Assembly: GCA_943846755.1 (NCBI GenBank)
Contig: OX044365.1
Span: forward strand, 2,108,001 to 2,172,000
Direction of reading: 5' to 3'
DNA from: UBA8752 sp002336475
Lineage (GTDB): Bacteria > Bacteroidota > Bacteroidia > Flavobacteriales_D > Sanyastnellaceae
DNA length: 64,000 nt
Shown: positions 49,677 through 58,350 of the stretch, one piece after another
Position numbering within the stretch: the stretch's first letter is position 1
Layout of the letters: the number at the start of each line of letters is the position of its first letter
The notes under the pieces: generated by a model
The model's input: only the letters and a program-made list of their open reading frames with translations
Told to the model about the DNA's origin: nothing
The model's database searches: none
Translations under genes and position numbers: made by a program

Positions 49677-50240
49677 GTGCAGAAAGGCCCCACCATCATA
49701 CTTGGCATTGACCCCGGTACCACCATTATGGGGTATGGTGTGGTGAAGGCGTGGTCCCGCAACAAAGTGGAGTTGTTAGAGATGGGGGCGCTTCATCTTG
49801 CCAAGGTCAAGGACCCGGCGGTGAAGTTGCGCCGGATTCATGACCGTTGTGCGGGATTGATCGAGGCCCATGCCCCCGACCATTTTGCGGTGGAGGCGCC
49901 TTTTTTTGGGAAGAATGTACAATCCATGCTCAAGCTGGGCCGCGCCCAAGGGGTGGCCTTGGCCGCCGCTTTGGTCCGGGAAGTCCCGGTGGCAGAATAC
50001 GCGCCGCGCCGCGTCAAAAAGGCCATCACGGGCTCTGGATCCGCTTCAAAGGAGCAGGTCGCCGGCATGGTGCAGCGCACCTTGTCCATACCGGATGCCG
50101 ACATGCCGCGCGACCTCGATGCCACAGACGGCCTCGCCGTGGCCCTCTGCCACCTCTACGAAATGGGCACCCCCACCCTCGGCGGCAAGGGCGGCGGCTG
50201 GGCCGCCTTCGTCCGCGAAAACCCCGGCCGCGCGCGTTAA
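49677..50240 (+). CDS. ruvC: Holliday junction resolvase RuvC
   Basis: RuvC cuts Holliday junctions in complex with RuvAB. The 187-residue protein has the RNase H-like catalytic acidic residues in GIDPGTTIMGYG, in AVEAPFFGKNVQS, and in the C-terminal DATDGLAVALCH. The junction-binding loop RRVKKAITGSGSASKEQV, which ends in the usual Lys-Glu-Gln, is present. The start is GTG at 49677 or 49671. The longer frame from 49590 would add a hydrophobic leader that a DNA enzyme should not have. Confidence 0.95.
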   Translation: MQKGPTIILGIDPGTTIMGYGVVKAWSRNKVELLEMGALHLAKVKDPAVKLRRIHDRCAGLIEAHAPDHFAVEAPFFGKNVQSMLKLGRAQGVALAAALVREVPVAEYAPRRVKKAITGSGSASKEQVAGMVQRTLSIPDADMPRDLDATDGLAVALCHLYEMGTPTLGGKGGGWAAFVRENPGRAR

Positions 50241-50274
50241 AGGAATTGGAGTGCAGAAAATGCACAACCTGAGC

Positions 50275-50282
50275 GACCTTTG
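50275..50282 (+). promoter_or_regulatory. Putative leaderless promoter box for the DegT-family gene
   Basis: GACCTTTG matches TAnnTTTG at five of six defined positions and ends three bases before the ATG at 50286. Confidence 0.3.
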
Positions 50283-50285
50283 GGT

Positions 50286-51374
50286 ATGGCCGAATACAAG
50301 CCTTTACCAGTAACGCTTCCGTTTCCGACGCCACGGCAAGAAGTTTTCGATTTGCTCCATGGTATTTGGGACCGCAACTGGTTGACCAATGCCGGTCCCG
50401 TGCACCAGGAGTTTGAAGCCAAATTCGGAGCAACATTTGGGCTCGAACACGTCAAAGTGGTGAGCAATGGCACTGTGGCCCTGCAACTGGCGTATCAGGC
50501 ATTGGGATTGCAAGGAGAGGTCATCACCACCCCCATCAGTTACATCGCCACCACTTCAAGTTTGGTTTGGGAACGTTGCACTCCTGTCTTTGTGGATGTT
50601 CTGCCGACCACCCTGTGCATGGACCCCCATGCCATTGAGGCGGCCATTACAGATCAAACCACGGCGATCGTGGCCACCCATTGCTACGGTTTGCCCTGCG
50701 ACGTTGAAGCCATTCAGGCCATTGCAGACAAGCATGGATTGAAGGTGGTTTACGATGCCGCCCATGCGGTAGGCTCTACTTACAAAGGCCGAAGCCTGTT
50801 GTCCTTTGGCGACTACAGCACGACCAGTTTGCATGCGACCAAGCTGTTGCATGCAGTGGAAGGCGGCGCCATTGTCGCTTCCAATTCGGAACTGGATCGC
50901 AAGATTTTTTACAACCGCAATTTTGGCCATGATGGCCCAGAGCGATTCGAGGGAGTGGGCATCAATGGGAAGATGTCCGAGTTCCATGCGGCTGTTGGAT
51001 TGGTAAACATCCGTCACGTCGATGCCATCCTCTCCCAGCGAAAGCTGGCCCACAGCTGGTATGACGAGGCGCTGCAAGGGGCTAGGGTATCGAAGTTGGA
51101 GGTTCCGGACGGTGCAGATTGGAACTGCTCATACTACCCGGTGCTCTTTGAATCTGAGTCCGCTTTATTGCGCACGTTTGAAGCACTCGCCGCAAGAGGC
51201 ATCACAGCCCGCCGCTATTTCTACCCCAGTTTGGATACTGTGGAATACGTTCGAGACGCGACTTTACCTGTGGCACATGATGTCACGCGCAGGGTGGCCT
51301 GCTTGCCCCTGATGTATCAATTGACTGAAGAGGACGTCAGTCGTGTGGCAGCGGTTTTGCAGCGCGAAGCGTGA
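50286..51374 (+). CDS. DegT/DnrJ/EryC1/StrS sugar aminotransferase, VioA-like
   Basis: The 362-residue PLP enzyme resembles dTDP-4-amino-4,6-dideoxyglucose transaminases (VioA type). Its start PVTLPFPTPRQEVF with WDRNWLTNAGPVHQEFE matches that subfamily. NGTVALQLA binds PLP phosphate, the PLP-binding Asp is in VYDAAHAVG, and the Schiff-base Lys is in SLHATKLLHAVEGGA. It would aminate a dTDP-4-keto-6-deoxy sugar. The sugar N-formyltransferase at 54297-54945 could act on its product. The stop abuts the convergent MscS gene. Confidence 0.87.
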   Translation: MAEYKPLPVTLPFPTPRQEVFDLLHGIWDRNWLTNAGPVHQEFEAKFGATFGLEHVKVVSNGTVALQLAYQALGLQGEVITTPISYIATTSSLVWERCTPVFVDVLPTTLCMDPHAIEAAITDQTTAIVATHCYGLPCDVEAIQAIADKHGLKVVYDAAHAVGSTYKGRSLLSFGDYSTTSLHATKLLHAVEGGAIVASNSELDRKIFYNRNFGHDGPERFEGVGINGKMSEFHAAVGLVNIRHVDAILSQRKLAHSWYDEALQGARVSKLEVPDGADWNCSYYPVLFESESALLRTFEALAARGITARRYFYPSLDTVEYVRDATLPVAHDVTRRVACLPLMYQLTEEDVSRVAAVLQREA

Positions 51375-52436
51375 TCAGCTGGCGACGTCTGGGGTCAACA
51401 GCGTCTGGGTCGGGAAGGCGAAGTCGAGTCCGGCCGCATTGAAGCGCTTGAGGATTTCGAGGTTGACTTCGCCAGGACTGTAGGCCCAGTGGCCTTCCTT
51501 CTTGATGTAGTAGACCAGCTTCACATTGAGCGAGAAGTCGCCAAAACTGTCAAACCAGATCGTGGGCTCCTGCTCCAGTGTCTCAGCACGCTCTGCAATG
51601 ATGGCCTTGAGGATGCCGATGGCTTCTTCCACCTGCTCTGGTGAAGTATCATAGGTCAAGCCCAGCGTCAGTGAAGCCTTTCTTGAAGGTTCGTTGGTGA
51701 CGTTCTCGAGGAAGGTGTCGGTGAACTTGAAATTGGGAATGATGACGATGCGTCCTGCCAAGGTCCTCAACCGCGTTGAGCGCAATCCGATTTCTTCAAT
51801 GGTGCCGTCATAGCCCGAAATTTGAATGCGGTCGCCCACCTTGAAGGGCTGATCTACAAAGACGGTGATGCCGCCGAACATGTTGGACACAAAGTCCTTT
51901 GCGGCCATGGCCAGCGCCAAGCCGCCGATGCCCACACCGGCGATGAGCGCACCCACATCGTAGCCCGCATTGTTCAAGGCCATGATGAGGCCGAAAATCC
52001 AGATGCCCGACCGCAGTCCTTTGCGAAGGATGGGCCCGAACTGGTCCATCATCGCGCTCTCTTTCTTGAGGGTGAAGGGGACGAAGAAGTTGAGAATGAG
52101 CGCATCGACCAAGCGCGCAATGCCCCAAGTGAGGTTGAGCGCGTAGGCCACCTTCATGGAGGTGTCGACAAAAGTGTCGACCTCTTCGCCAAAGGAAAGT
52201 TGACCATATCCCGTGCGCAGCGCAATGATGGTCAAGGCCAACACCAGCGGTTCCTCCAACTTGTCGACGATGAGGTTGTCCAGGTTAGACCGGGTCTTGG
52301 CGGTGATTTTTCGGGCGATGCTGCCGATGATCTTATAAAGAATACGGGCAACGATGACGCCGCCAACGCCCCAGGCGAGGGCGATCAGCCAGTGCGCGAT
52401 GGAATTGCCCAGAAAGGTGTTTTGGAGGATTTCCAT
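51375..52436 (-). CDS. Small-conductance mechanosensitive channel (MscS family)
   Basis: The 353-residue protein has four or five membrane helices, the pore helix region VGIGGLALAMAAKDFVSN, the beta-domain signature PFKVGDRIQISGYDGTIEEI, which is the family hallmark, and IPNFKFTDTFLENVTN. It releases solutes on osmotic downshock. It converges on the aminotransferase gene with no spacer and is followed upstream by an unrelated barrel gene. Confidence 0.94.
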   Translation of the reverse strand: MEILQNTFLGNSIAHWLIALAWGVGGVIVARILYKIIGSIARKITAKTRSNLDNLIVDKLEEPLVLALTIIALRTGYGQLSFGEEVDTFVDTSMKVAYALNLTWGIARLVDALILNFFVPFTLKKESAMMDQFGPILRKGLRSGIWIFGLIMALNNAGYDVGALIAGVGIGGLALAMAAKDFVSNMFGGITVFVDQPFKVGDRIQISGYDGTIEEIGLRSTRLRTLAGRIVIIPNFKFTDTFLENVTNEPSRKASLTLGLTYDTSPEQVEEAIGILKAIIAERAETLEQEPTIWFDSFGDFSLNVKLVYYIKKEGHWAYSPGEVNLEILKRFNAAGLDFAFPTQTLLTPDVAS

Positions 52437-52488
52437 GGTGATGTGAATGCGCCCGCAAAATGCGCCTTTCCCGCGAAACGCCGGTTTT

Positions 52489-53070
52489 CTAGAATCCGAG
52501 GCTCAATCCCCCCCTAAAAGTCGGGTTGTCATAGGGGTTTGCAGGATTTTCTGTGACATCGTAGAGCACGGTGAATCCCGCGCCGAGGCGGTCACTGAGG
52601 CCCCGGTAATACCCTCCGCCGATCCAAAGCAGTGGCGTCCACGTGCGTTGTGGAGGGTCGATGAACAGTCCGGATTGGTGGTTGATGTGCTCCCACTCGG
52701 CGTGGGCGAAAATCCGTGTAATCAACCGTTGGCGTGCAAAGACACCGCCACCATAGATTTGGTTGTCGATGTTGCCGAAGGCCTGTTTGAACCTCTGGAA
52801 ATAGTAGGTTCCGCCAACGCCCACCACGAGGTCTTGGTTCACGCGGTATCCGATTTGGGGTGCGGCTCCCAGGAGGGTGTTGGTGCCCAGTTGCAATGCG
52901 CCCGACCCGCCGAGCGTCAGCCTTTCTTTGAAACTGCGTTCTGTGAATTCGCGGTTGTCGACCCCGGTGATGTCACGCTCGCGTTCTTCCGAATCGAACC
53001 ACCACTCGCTTTGGGCGTGGCTTGCCCATGACATTGCCAGACTCAAGATCAATACAACATGCCGCATCAT
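52489..53070 (-). CDS. Small outer membrane beta-barrel protein, function unknown
   Basis: The 193-residue protein has a signal peptide (VVLILSLAMSWASHAQ) and alternating amphipathic strands ending in FRGGLSLGF, a typical terminal barrel strand with a final Phe. The segments IGYRVNQDLVVGVGGTYYF and LLWIGGGYYRGLSD are strand-turn-strand units. The size suggests an eight-strand barrel. I recognise no specific family. It is divergent from purK across a 30-base gap with two facing promoter-like boxes. Confidence 0.75.
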   Translation of the reverse strand: MMRHVVLILSLAMSWASHAQSEWWFDSEERERDITGVDNREFTERSFKERLTLGGSGALQLGTNTLLGAAPQIGYRVNQDLVVGVGGTYYFQRFKQAFGNIDNQIYGGGVFARQRLITRIFAHAEWEHINHQSGLFIDPPQRTWTPLLWIGGGYYRGLSDRLGAGFTVLYDVTENPANPYDNPTFRGGLSLGF

Positions 53071-53074
53071 GCTC

Positions 53075-53082
53075 CGAATTTA
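53075..53082 (-). promoter_or_regulatory. Putative leaderless promoter box for the barrel gene
   Basis: On the minus strand TAAATTCG (five of six defined positions) is followed by GAGC and the ATG at 53070. Confidence 0.45.
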
Positions 53083-53088
53083 CACCGG

Positions 53089-53096
53089 TATCTTCG
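53089..53096 (+). promoter_or_regulatory. Putative leaderless promoter box for purK
   Basis: TATCTTCG (five of six defined positions) is followed by CGGC and the ATG at 53101. Only 6 bases separate it from the opposing box at 53075-53082. Confidence 0.45.
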
Positions 53097-53100
53097 CGGC

Positions 53101-54261
53101 ATGGCAGAAGGCACACAGGATGCATTGGCTTTTGGGCCTGACGTGCGCATCGGATTTCTCGGTGGCGGTCAACTCGGCCGCATGACGATTCAGGCGGCGC
53201 TGGATTTGGACATGCGCATCGAGGTGTTGGATCCCGATCCGCAATGCCCCTGCGCCCGCATTGCCCATCAATTCACACAAGGAGACCTCAACGATGCCGA
53301 AGCGGTCATCGCATGGGGACGGAGCCTCGATGTGGTCACCGTGGAAATTGAGAACGTGAGCACGGAAGGGCTGACGGCGTTGAAGGCGATGGGGGTCAAG
53401 GTGTTGCCCGACCCTGCGCACCTGGCGATGATCCGCGACAAGGGGATACAGAAGCAGTTTTATGCCGAGCATGGCATTCCGACGTCGGACTTCGCGTTGG
53501 TGGAGGACGGCCGCGCCGAGTCGATGTCCCGGGGCCTGCCTGTGGTGCAAAAGCTGCGCACCGGTGGCTACGACGGCAGAGGCGTTCAGGTGATTCGAAC
53601 GGAAGAAGAGGCGCGCTATGCCTTTGATGCTCCGAGCGTCTTGGAGGATGCGGTGGACATCGAGAAGGAGCTCAGTGTCATCGTGGCCCGCTCCACTTCT
53701 GGTGAGGTCAAGACCTACCCCGTGGTCGAGTCGGTGTTCAATGCGCTCAATCTGGTGGACTACCTCGTGGCCCCAGCACGGATTTCGGAGGCGGTAGAGG
53801 CCGAGGCCCAGCGCATCGCCTTGTCCGTGGTCGAGGCCATGGACTTTGTCGGGCTGTTGGCGGTGGAGTTGTTCTTGGACAAGGAGGGCCGAATCCTGGT
53901 CAACGAAGTGGCCCCCCGCGCCCACAATTCAGGCCACCACACCATCGAGGCTTGTGGCACGTCCCAATTCGAACAGCACCTCCGCGCCATTCTGGGCTTG
54001 CCCCTTGGGGACACTGCACAGCATTCGGCCGCAGCCATGCTCAACCTGATTGGTGGCCCCGGCGCCAACGGCGTCCCGCTCTACACCGGTTTGTCTGCGG
54101 CACTCGCTGAGCCCGGACTTCATCCCCACATCTACGGAAAGGTGGCCGTCCGCGAGGGCCGAAAGATGGGCCATGTCACCGTGTTGGCGGATTCAGCCGA
54201 CGCGGCCGAGCAACGCGTCCTCGCCTTACGCGACCACATTTCCACAGTTCACGCACATTAA
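53101..54261 (+). CDS. purK: N5-carboxyaminoimidazole ribonucleotide synthase
   Basis: PurK uses ATP and bicarbonate to make N5-CAIR from AIR in purine synthesis. The 386-residue ATP-grasp protein shows IGFLGGGQLGRM at the start, EIENVSTEGL, VQKLRTGGYDGRGV and the C-terminal NEVAPRAHNSGHHTIEAC signature. The ATG at 53101 is supported by the promoter-like box 4 bases upstream. No purE is adjacent. The next gene is an AT-rich sugar formyltransferase, unrelated in function. Confidence 0.96.
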   Translation: MAEGTQDALAFGPDVRIGFLGGGQLGRMTIQAALDLDMRIEVLDPDPQCPCARIAHQFTQGDLNDAEAVIAWGRSLDVVTVEIENVSTEGLTALKAMGVKVLPDPAHLAMIRDKGIQKQFYAEHGIPTSDFALVEDGRAESMSRGLPVVQKLRTGGYDGRGVQVIRTEEEARYAFDAPSVLEDAVDIEKELSVIVARSTSGEVKTYPVVESVFNALNLVDYLVAPARISEAVEAEAQRIALSVVEAMDFVGLLAVELFLDKEGRILVNEVAPRAHNSGHHTIEACGTSQFEQHLRAILGLPLGDTAQHSAAAMLNLIGGPGANGVPLYTGLSAALAEPGLHPHIYGKVAVREGRKMGHVTVLADSADAAEQRVLALRDHISTVHAH

Positions 54262-54284
54262 GCACAACGGGCCGCCGCGCCGCT

Positions 54285-54292
54285 TAACTTCG
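54285..54292 (+). promoter_or_regulatory. Putative leaderless promoter box for the formyltransferase gene
   Basis: TAACTTCG (five of six defined positions) is followed by GGCA and the ATG at 54297. Confidence 0.4.
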
Positions 54293-54296
54293 GGCA

Positions 54297-54945
54297 ATGC
54301 GAGTGCTCTTCGTTTCGGACAATACTAACCTGAGAGAAGCAGTGGAGTCAATCATTGAAGGCGACTTTCCTCTGTTGGAAACAAAATGGGTACAAAGTCA
54401 AAATTTGGACTTTGACCAGGCAGATTGGTGGAGAGGTTGGGATGTTGTTTTCAGCATTCACTGTAAGCGGATATTCCCGTCTTCTATTCTTGGGTTAGCG
54501 CGATTCTACAACCTTCACCCGGGTTTGAACCCCTCATAATAGGGGGTGGTTTCCGCAAGTGTTTCACATTTTAAATGGGTTGCCTATTGGGGCAACCCTG
54601 CATGAGATTGATGCTGAATTGGATCATGGTCGAATCGTTGGTCAAACGCCAATTCAAACATTTGCATGGGACACATCTAAGACGATTTATGATAGGGTGC
54701 TAGAAGCAGAAATCGCCCTGATGCGAGACCACTTAAAATCTATTCTGGAGAATGACTATTCTGCGAATTTCCCGGTAGCGGAAGGTAATGTGAATTGGAA
54801 AAGAGACTTCGATTCACTTTGTGAGTTGGACATGACTGCGGTGGGGTCTTTATCAGACCACATAGATTACTTGAGAGCGTTGAGTCATTTTCCATACCGA
54901 AATGCCTTCTTTTGTGATGAGGCTGGGAAAAAAAATATATGTTGA
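54297..54945 (+). CDS. Sugar-nucleotide N-formyltransferase (VioF/FdtF-like), one apparent frameshift
   Basis: The product resembles N10-formyl-THF-dependent formyltransferases that act on dTDP-4-amino-4,6-dideoxy sugars. The catalytic region reads NLHPGLNP, then after removal of one extra C near 54536 continues YNRGWFPQVFHILNGLPIGA and ELDHGRIV, with His and Asp in their usual places. Repaired length is about 215 residues, short but complete for the catalytic domain. The gene is AT-rich against purK and thyA (27 of 60 bases G/C at 54661-54720). It probably uses the product of the VioA-like aminotransferase at 50286. Confidence 0.82.
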
Positions 54946-54966
54946 ATTGAAGTTGACCCTTGAAGA

Positions 54967-55759
54967 ATGAAGCAGTACCTCGACCTGTTGCAGAAGCTCC
55001 TCGATGAGGGGCAGGAGCGTCCCGACCGCACGGGAACAGGAACCCTTGGCCTGTTTGGCCATCAAATGCGTTTTGACCTGTCGGAAGGCTTTCCCGTCTT
55101 GACCACCAAGAAGCTGCACTTGCGCAGCATCATCCATGAAGCTCCTTGGTTCCTCAAGGGCGACACCAACATCGCCTACCTCAAGGAAAATGGGGTGCGG
55201 ATTTGGGATGAATGGGCAGATGAGAACGGCGACCTCGGCCCGGTCTACGGCTACCAATGGCGGTCGTGGCCCAACCCTGGAGGTGGGAGCACCGACCAGA
55301 TTGTCCAGCTCATCGATCGCATCAAAAACAACCCCCACAGCCGCCGCCATGTGGTGAGCGCTTGGAATCCCTCGTTTATCGAGGACATGGCCCTGCCGCC
55401 TTGCCACTGCCTGTTCCAGTTTCACGTCCAGGACGGCCGATTGAATTGTCAGCTTTATCAAAGGAGTGCGGACACCTTTCTCGGCGTCCCATTCAACATC
55501 AGCTCCTACGCCTTGCTCACCATGATGGTGGCGCAAGTGTGCGACCTCGAACCGGGCGATTTCGTTCACACCTTCGGGGATGTTCACCTCTACCTCAACC
55601 ACGTTGATCAGGCGCGTGAACAATTGTCCCGTGAGCCCCGCAGCTGCCGACCATGCGGATCAACCCCGATGTCAAGGACCTCTTCGCCTTCCGTGCGAGG
55701 ATTTCGAGCTTGTGAACTACGATCCCCACCCGCACATCAAGGCGGCCGTAAGCGTATGA
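54967..55759 (+). CDS. thyA: Thymidylate synthase, two apparent frameshifts
   Basis: ThyA methylates dUMP to dTMP with methylene-THF. The N-terminal 220 residues are canonical: DRTGTGTLGLFGHQMRFDL, the catalytic Cys in LPPCHCLFQF, and LYQRSADTFLGVPFNI. After SREPR the frame is lost. Single missing bases near 55642 and 55695 explain it, because LPTMRINPDVKDLFAFR and then CEDFELVNYDPHPHIKAAVSV are encoded in successive frames and end in a TGA at 55757. Read uncorrected, the frame runs on into the next gene as a false 575-residue fusion. The stop overlaps the GT2 start (ATGA). Confidence 0.92.
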
Positions 55760-56694
55760 AGAACAATCAGAAGCTCATAGAATTCCTTGAGAAGAAGTTC
55801 GTCAAGGCACCTCGAGAGTGGGTCAAGAGTAGTGGTGTAGACCCCACGGTTTCTATAGTTGTGTGCACTTACAACCATGAGTTGTGGATTCAGGATTGTC
55901 TAAAGGCTCTTGATCGTCAAACGGTAGTGGGAGATATGGAAGTAGTGGTGGGAGTTGACCATAGTTCGGATATGACACTGCAGAATGTACTCGAGTGGAA
56001 AAAGAATACAAGTATCCCTGAAGTTCTTGTTTTGGAAATGCCAGAAGAAAATAACATCGAAATTTTTGGCAGGCGTTCTGGGACGTTCAATTATCTCACG
56101 TGCTTGACGAGGGTGCGCGGAGAGTACGTTGGTTGGTGTGATGGTGATGACGTTTGGTTGAATGAAGAGAAACTTGAACTTCAGATGGATGCCATGCAAA
56201 GAGAGAGTGCCGTCATTAGTTGGTTCAGGACAACGAATAAAAACAAGAAAAATGAAGTTGAGGATTGTCATTGGAAGGATGTTTTTCAAAAAGAAGTGAT
56301 TGATCCCAATGAGGTTGGTCCCTGTTCATCAACAGTTTTGTTTAGAGGTGATTGTCTCAATGGTGAGGATTTGGTTGTCAATGCCGATCATCGTTTCCTT
56401 GATGTTGTAGTTTATCACTCGGTTCTTTCTGGGAACGGTAAGGGGATCTTAGGGTCAGCTAGAATAGCTTTCCGAAGAGTACACAGCGAAGGTTTGTACA
56501 GCGGCTTGAATTGGAAGGACAGAAATACCATGAAACTTCTGAGTACTTTGAAACTAAGTCGGCATTTCGGCTTTGTTGGAACTGTGTGGTCTTCTGAGGA
56601 AGAATATGCTTATTGCCAACGGTTGATGGAGTATCCGACCATGAAAAGTCTCGTGCTTGAGCTTTTTGCCCGAATCAAACGTCGTTTTCAATAA
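55756..56694 (+). CDS. Family 2 glycosyltransferase, AT-rich
   Basis: The 312-residue GT-A enzyme has VSIVVCTYNHELWIQDCL at the nucleotide site, VVGVDHSSD, and the metal motif in WCDGDDVW. There is no membrane segment. Base composition is far from its neighbours (21 of 60 bases G/C at 56221-56280), suggesting transfer. It sits exactly between thyA (ATGA overlap) and folA (TAATG overlap), genes that often adjoin each other. The donor sugar is unknown. No frameshift is seen in it. Confidence 0.87.
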   Translation: MKNNQKLIEFLEKKFVKAPREWVKSSGVDPTVSIVVCTYNHELWIQDCLKALDRQTVVGDMEVVVGVDHSSDMTLQNVLEWKKNTSIPEVLVLEMPEENNIEIFGRRSGTFNYLTCLTRVRGEYVGWCDGDDVWLNEEKLELQMDAMQRESAVISWFRTTNKNKKNEVEDCHWKDVFQKEVIDPNEVGPCSSTVLFRGDCLNGEDLVVNADHRFLDVVVYHSVLSGNGKGILGSARIAFRRVHSEGLYSGLNWKDRNTMKLLSTLKLSRHFGFVGTVWSSEEEYAYCQRLMEYPTMKSLVLELFARIKRRFQ

Positions 56695-57213
56695 TGCGTG
56701 TTTCCCTCATCGCGGCGGTTGCGGCCAACGGTGTCATCGGCAAGGACAACGACCTGATTTGGACGTTGCGTGATGACATGGCGTTTTTTAAGGCCACGAC
56801 GGATGGCCACCATGTGATCATGGGCCGCAAGAATTGGGAGAGTATTCCCCGAGCGGTTTCGGCCTTTGCCAGGCCGCCCCAACATCGTACTCTCCCGCGA
56901 CTTGGCCTTCACCGCGGAGGGCGCTGTGTGCCTTACATCGCTGGAAGCTGCGTTGGATGTTGCCCGAGAGGCCGCAGAGGATGAGGCGTTCATCATTGGG
57001 GGCGCCCAGATCTATCGCCTCGCCATGGAGGCTGGTGTCGTTGACACGATGTACCTTACCCATGTGGAGCGGGAATACGAGGGCGATACGTTTTTTCCTG
57101 AGTTCGGCGAGGCTGGTTGGAGGGCGCAGCCACTGTTTCGCCATGTGGCCGACGGGCGCAATGAGGCGCCGTTCACCGTCCACCGCTATGACCGCTTGTT
57201 AATTTCGGTTTAG
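56694..57213 (+). CDS. folA: Dihydrofolate reductase, one apparent frameshift
   Basis: FolA regenerates tetrahydrofolate used by ThyA. The N-terminus is canonical (LIAAVAANGVIGKDNDLIW, GHHVIMGRKNWESIP). The frame then shifts: with one C removed from the four-C run at 56847-56850 it continues ERFRPLPGRPNIVLSRD and on through AFIIGGAQIY and THVEREYEGDTFFPEF. Repaired length is about 172 residues, normal for the family. The start overlaps the stop of the preceding GT2 gene by one base. Confidence 0.92.
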
Positions 57214-57214
57214 C

Positions 57215-58075
57215 ATGCGGATTTTGATTGCCGCTTGGCTTTGGAAATTTGTGGTTTTTTTTAAGCCATTCCACCTAGGGATTTCCCTCCGTTTCAGGCA
57301 ATTGGTGAATGCTGTGATATGGAAAATGAAAAAATCGAGCAGTGACGAACCGGTGGTATTTGTTCAAGTTGCTGCATACAATGCTGAAGAGACAATTAAT
57401 GATTGCTTGGAAAGTCTTTTAACTCAGACTTACAGGCATTGGATTGCCGTTATTGTTGATGATGGAAGCGTTGACGATACTGCGGATTTGTGTCAATTCT
57501 TTTGTGAGAGAGATTCAAGGTTTGTCCTTCTGAAGCACCGAAAAAATGGGGGCTTAAATCATGCTCGAAATACTGCGCTTGCCCATGCTAGAAAACATCT
57601 GGGATGGGACGTCATGGCAGTTTTGGATAGTGATGATGTTGCCAATCCGAATTGGCTTGAGGCAGGCGTTCGGGGCATAAATCTAGGTGCACTTGGAGTC
57701 CGCTGTTTAAACGGGAGATACAATTGGGATTTATCTCAGCACCGCTATAATTACATGTCCTGCGCACAAACATTCTTTCTACGCTCCGTTTTGGATGCTC
57801 TAGGTGGTTATCGTTTGGCACCTTTTACGGAAGACCATGACATGATGGAGAGGCTGGAGAAGTTGACTAGTTTATCTGGAGGTTTTTTGCTCACCACTCC
57901 AATTCAAGTGCAAAAAATGAGATTTCATGATCGAAACTTGTCTGTGACGGAGATTATAAAGCCCGAACGAATAAAAGCGCGAATTGAATGCGAAGAGATG
58001 GCAAGATTTGCTAGGAATGGTGATGACTTGAAGGTGGAATGTCATGCGTTTCCCTACCAGGTGGTGATATCATGA
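57215..58075 (+). CDS. Family 2 glycosyltransferase, AT-rich, second copy type
   Basis: The 286-residue protein has a hydrophobic, membrane-associating N-terminus (about residues 1-30), then the GT-A core: VFVQVAAYNAEETINDCLES, VIVDDGSVDDT, KNGGLNHARN and the metal motif VLDSDD. It is strongly AT-rich (21 of 60 bases G/C at 57361-57420). It starts one base after the folA stop and its own stop overlaps the yidD start by 4 bases (ATGA). It is only distantly similar to the GT2 at 55756. Substrate unknown; it is probably an O-antigen or capsule enzyme. Confidence 0.87.
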   Translation: MRILIAAWLWKFVVFFKPFHLGISLRFRQLVNAVIWKMKKSSSDEPVVFVQVAAYNAEETINDCLESLLTQTYRHWIAVIVDDGSVDDTADLCQFFCERDSRFVLLKHRKNGGLNHARNTALAHARKHLGWDVMAVLDSDDVANPNWLEAGVRGINLGALGVRCLNGRYNWDLSQHRYNYMSCAQTFFLRSVLDALGGYRLAPFTEDHDMMERLEKLTSLSGGFLLTTPIQVQKMRFHDRNLSVTEIIKPERIKARIECEEMARFARNGDDLKVECHAFPYQVVIS

Positions 58076-58341
58076 TCCGTGCCGTTTCGATGGTGTTCAT
58101 TTTCCTTGTTCGGGGTTATCAATTGCTGATTTCTCCTTGGCTGGGCAGCAACTGTCGCCATCAGCCTACCTGCTCGGCTTACACCATTGAAGCGCTGCGG
58201 GAGTGGGGTCCGATCAAAGGGGGGTGGCTTGGAATTCAGCGCATCTCCAAGTGTCATCCATGGGGTCCGTCTGGCCACGACCCTGTGCCATTGAGACCCA
58301 AGAAGCGTGAAGGTGGCGGAGCGCACCCAGATGCGGGTTAA
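58072..58341 (+). CDS. yidD: Membrane protein insertion efficiency factor YidD
   Basis: YidD assists insertion of inner membrane proteins with YidC. The 89-residue protein has the hallmark YQLLISPWLGSNCRHQPTCS, then YTIEALREWGPIKGG and the C-terminal CHPWGPSGHDPVP. The ATG at 58072 overlaps the stop of the GT2 gene. It usually lies near rnpA-rpmH; here it is separated from rpmH by 29 kb. Confidence 0.95.
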   Translation: MIRAVSMVFIFLVRGYQLLISPWLGSNCRHQPTCSAYTIEALREWGPIKGGWLGIQRISKCHPWGPSGHDPVPLRPKKREGGGAHPDAG

Positions 58342-58350
58342 TTTCACGGC

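Noticed and set aside
54967..56694. A 575-residue thymidylate synthase-glycosyltransferase fusion
   Set aside because: The thyA C-terminus is encoded in the other frames up to a TGA at 55757, and the GT2 gene has its own ATG at 55756. The fusion is produced by two missing bases.
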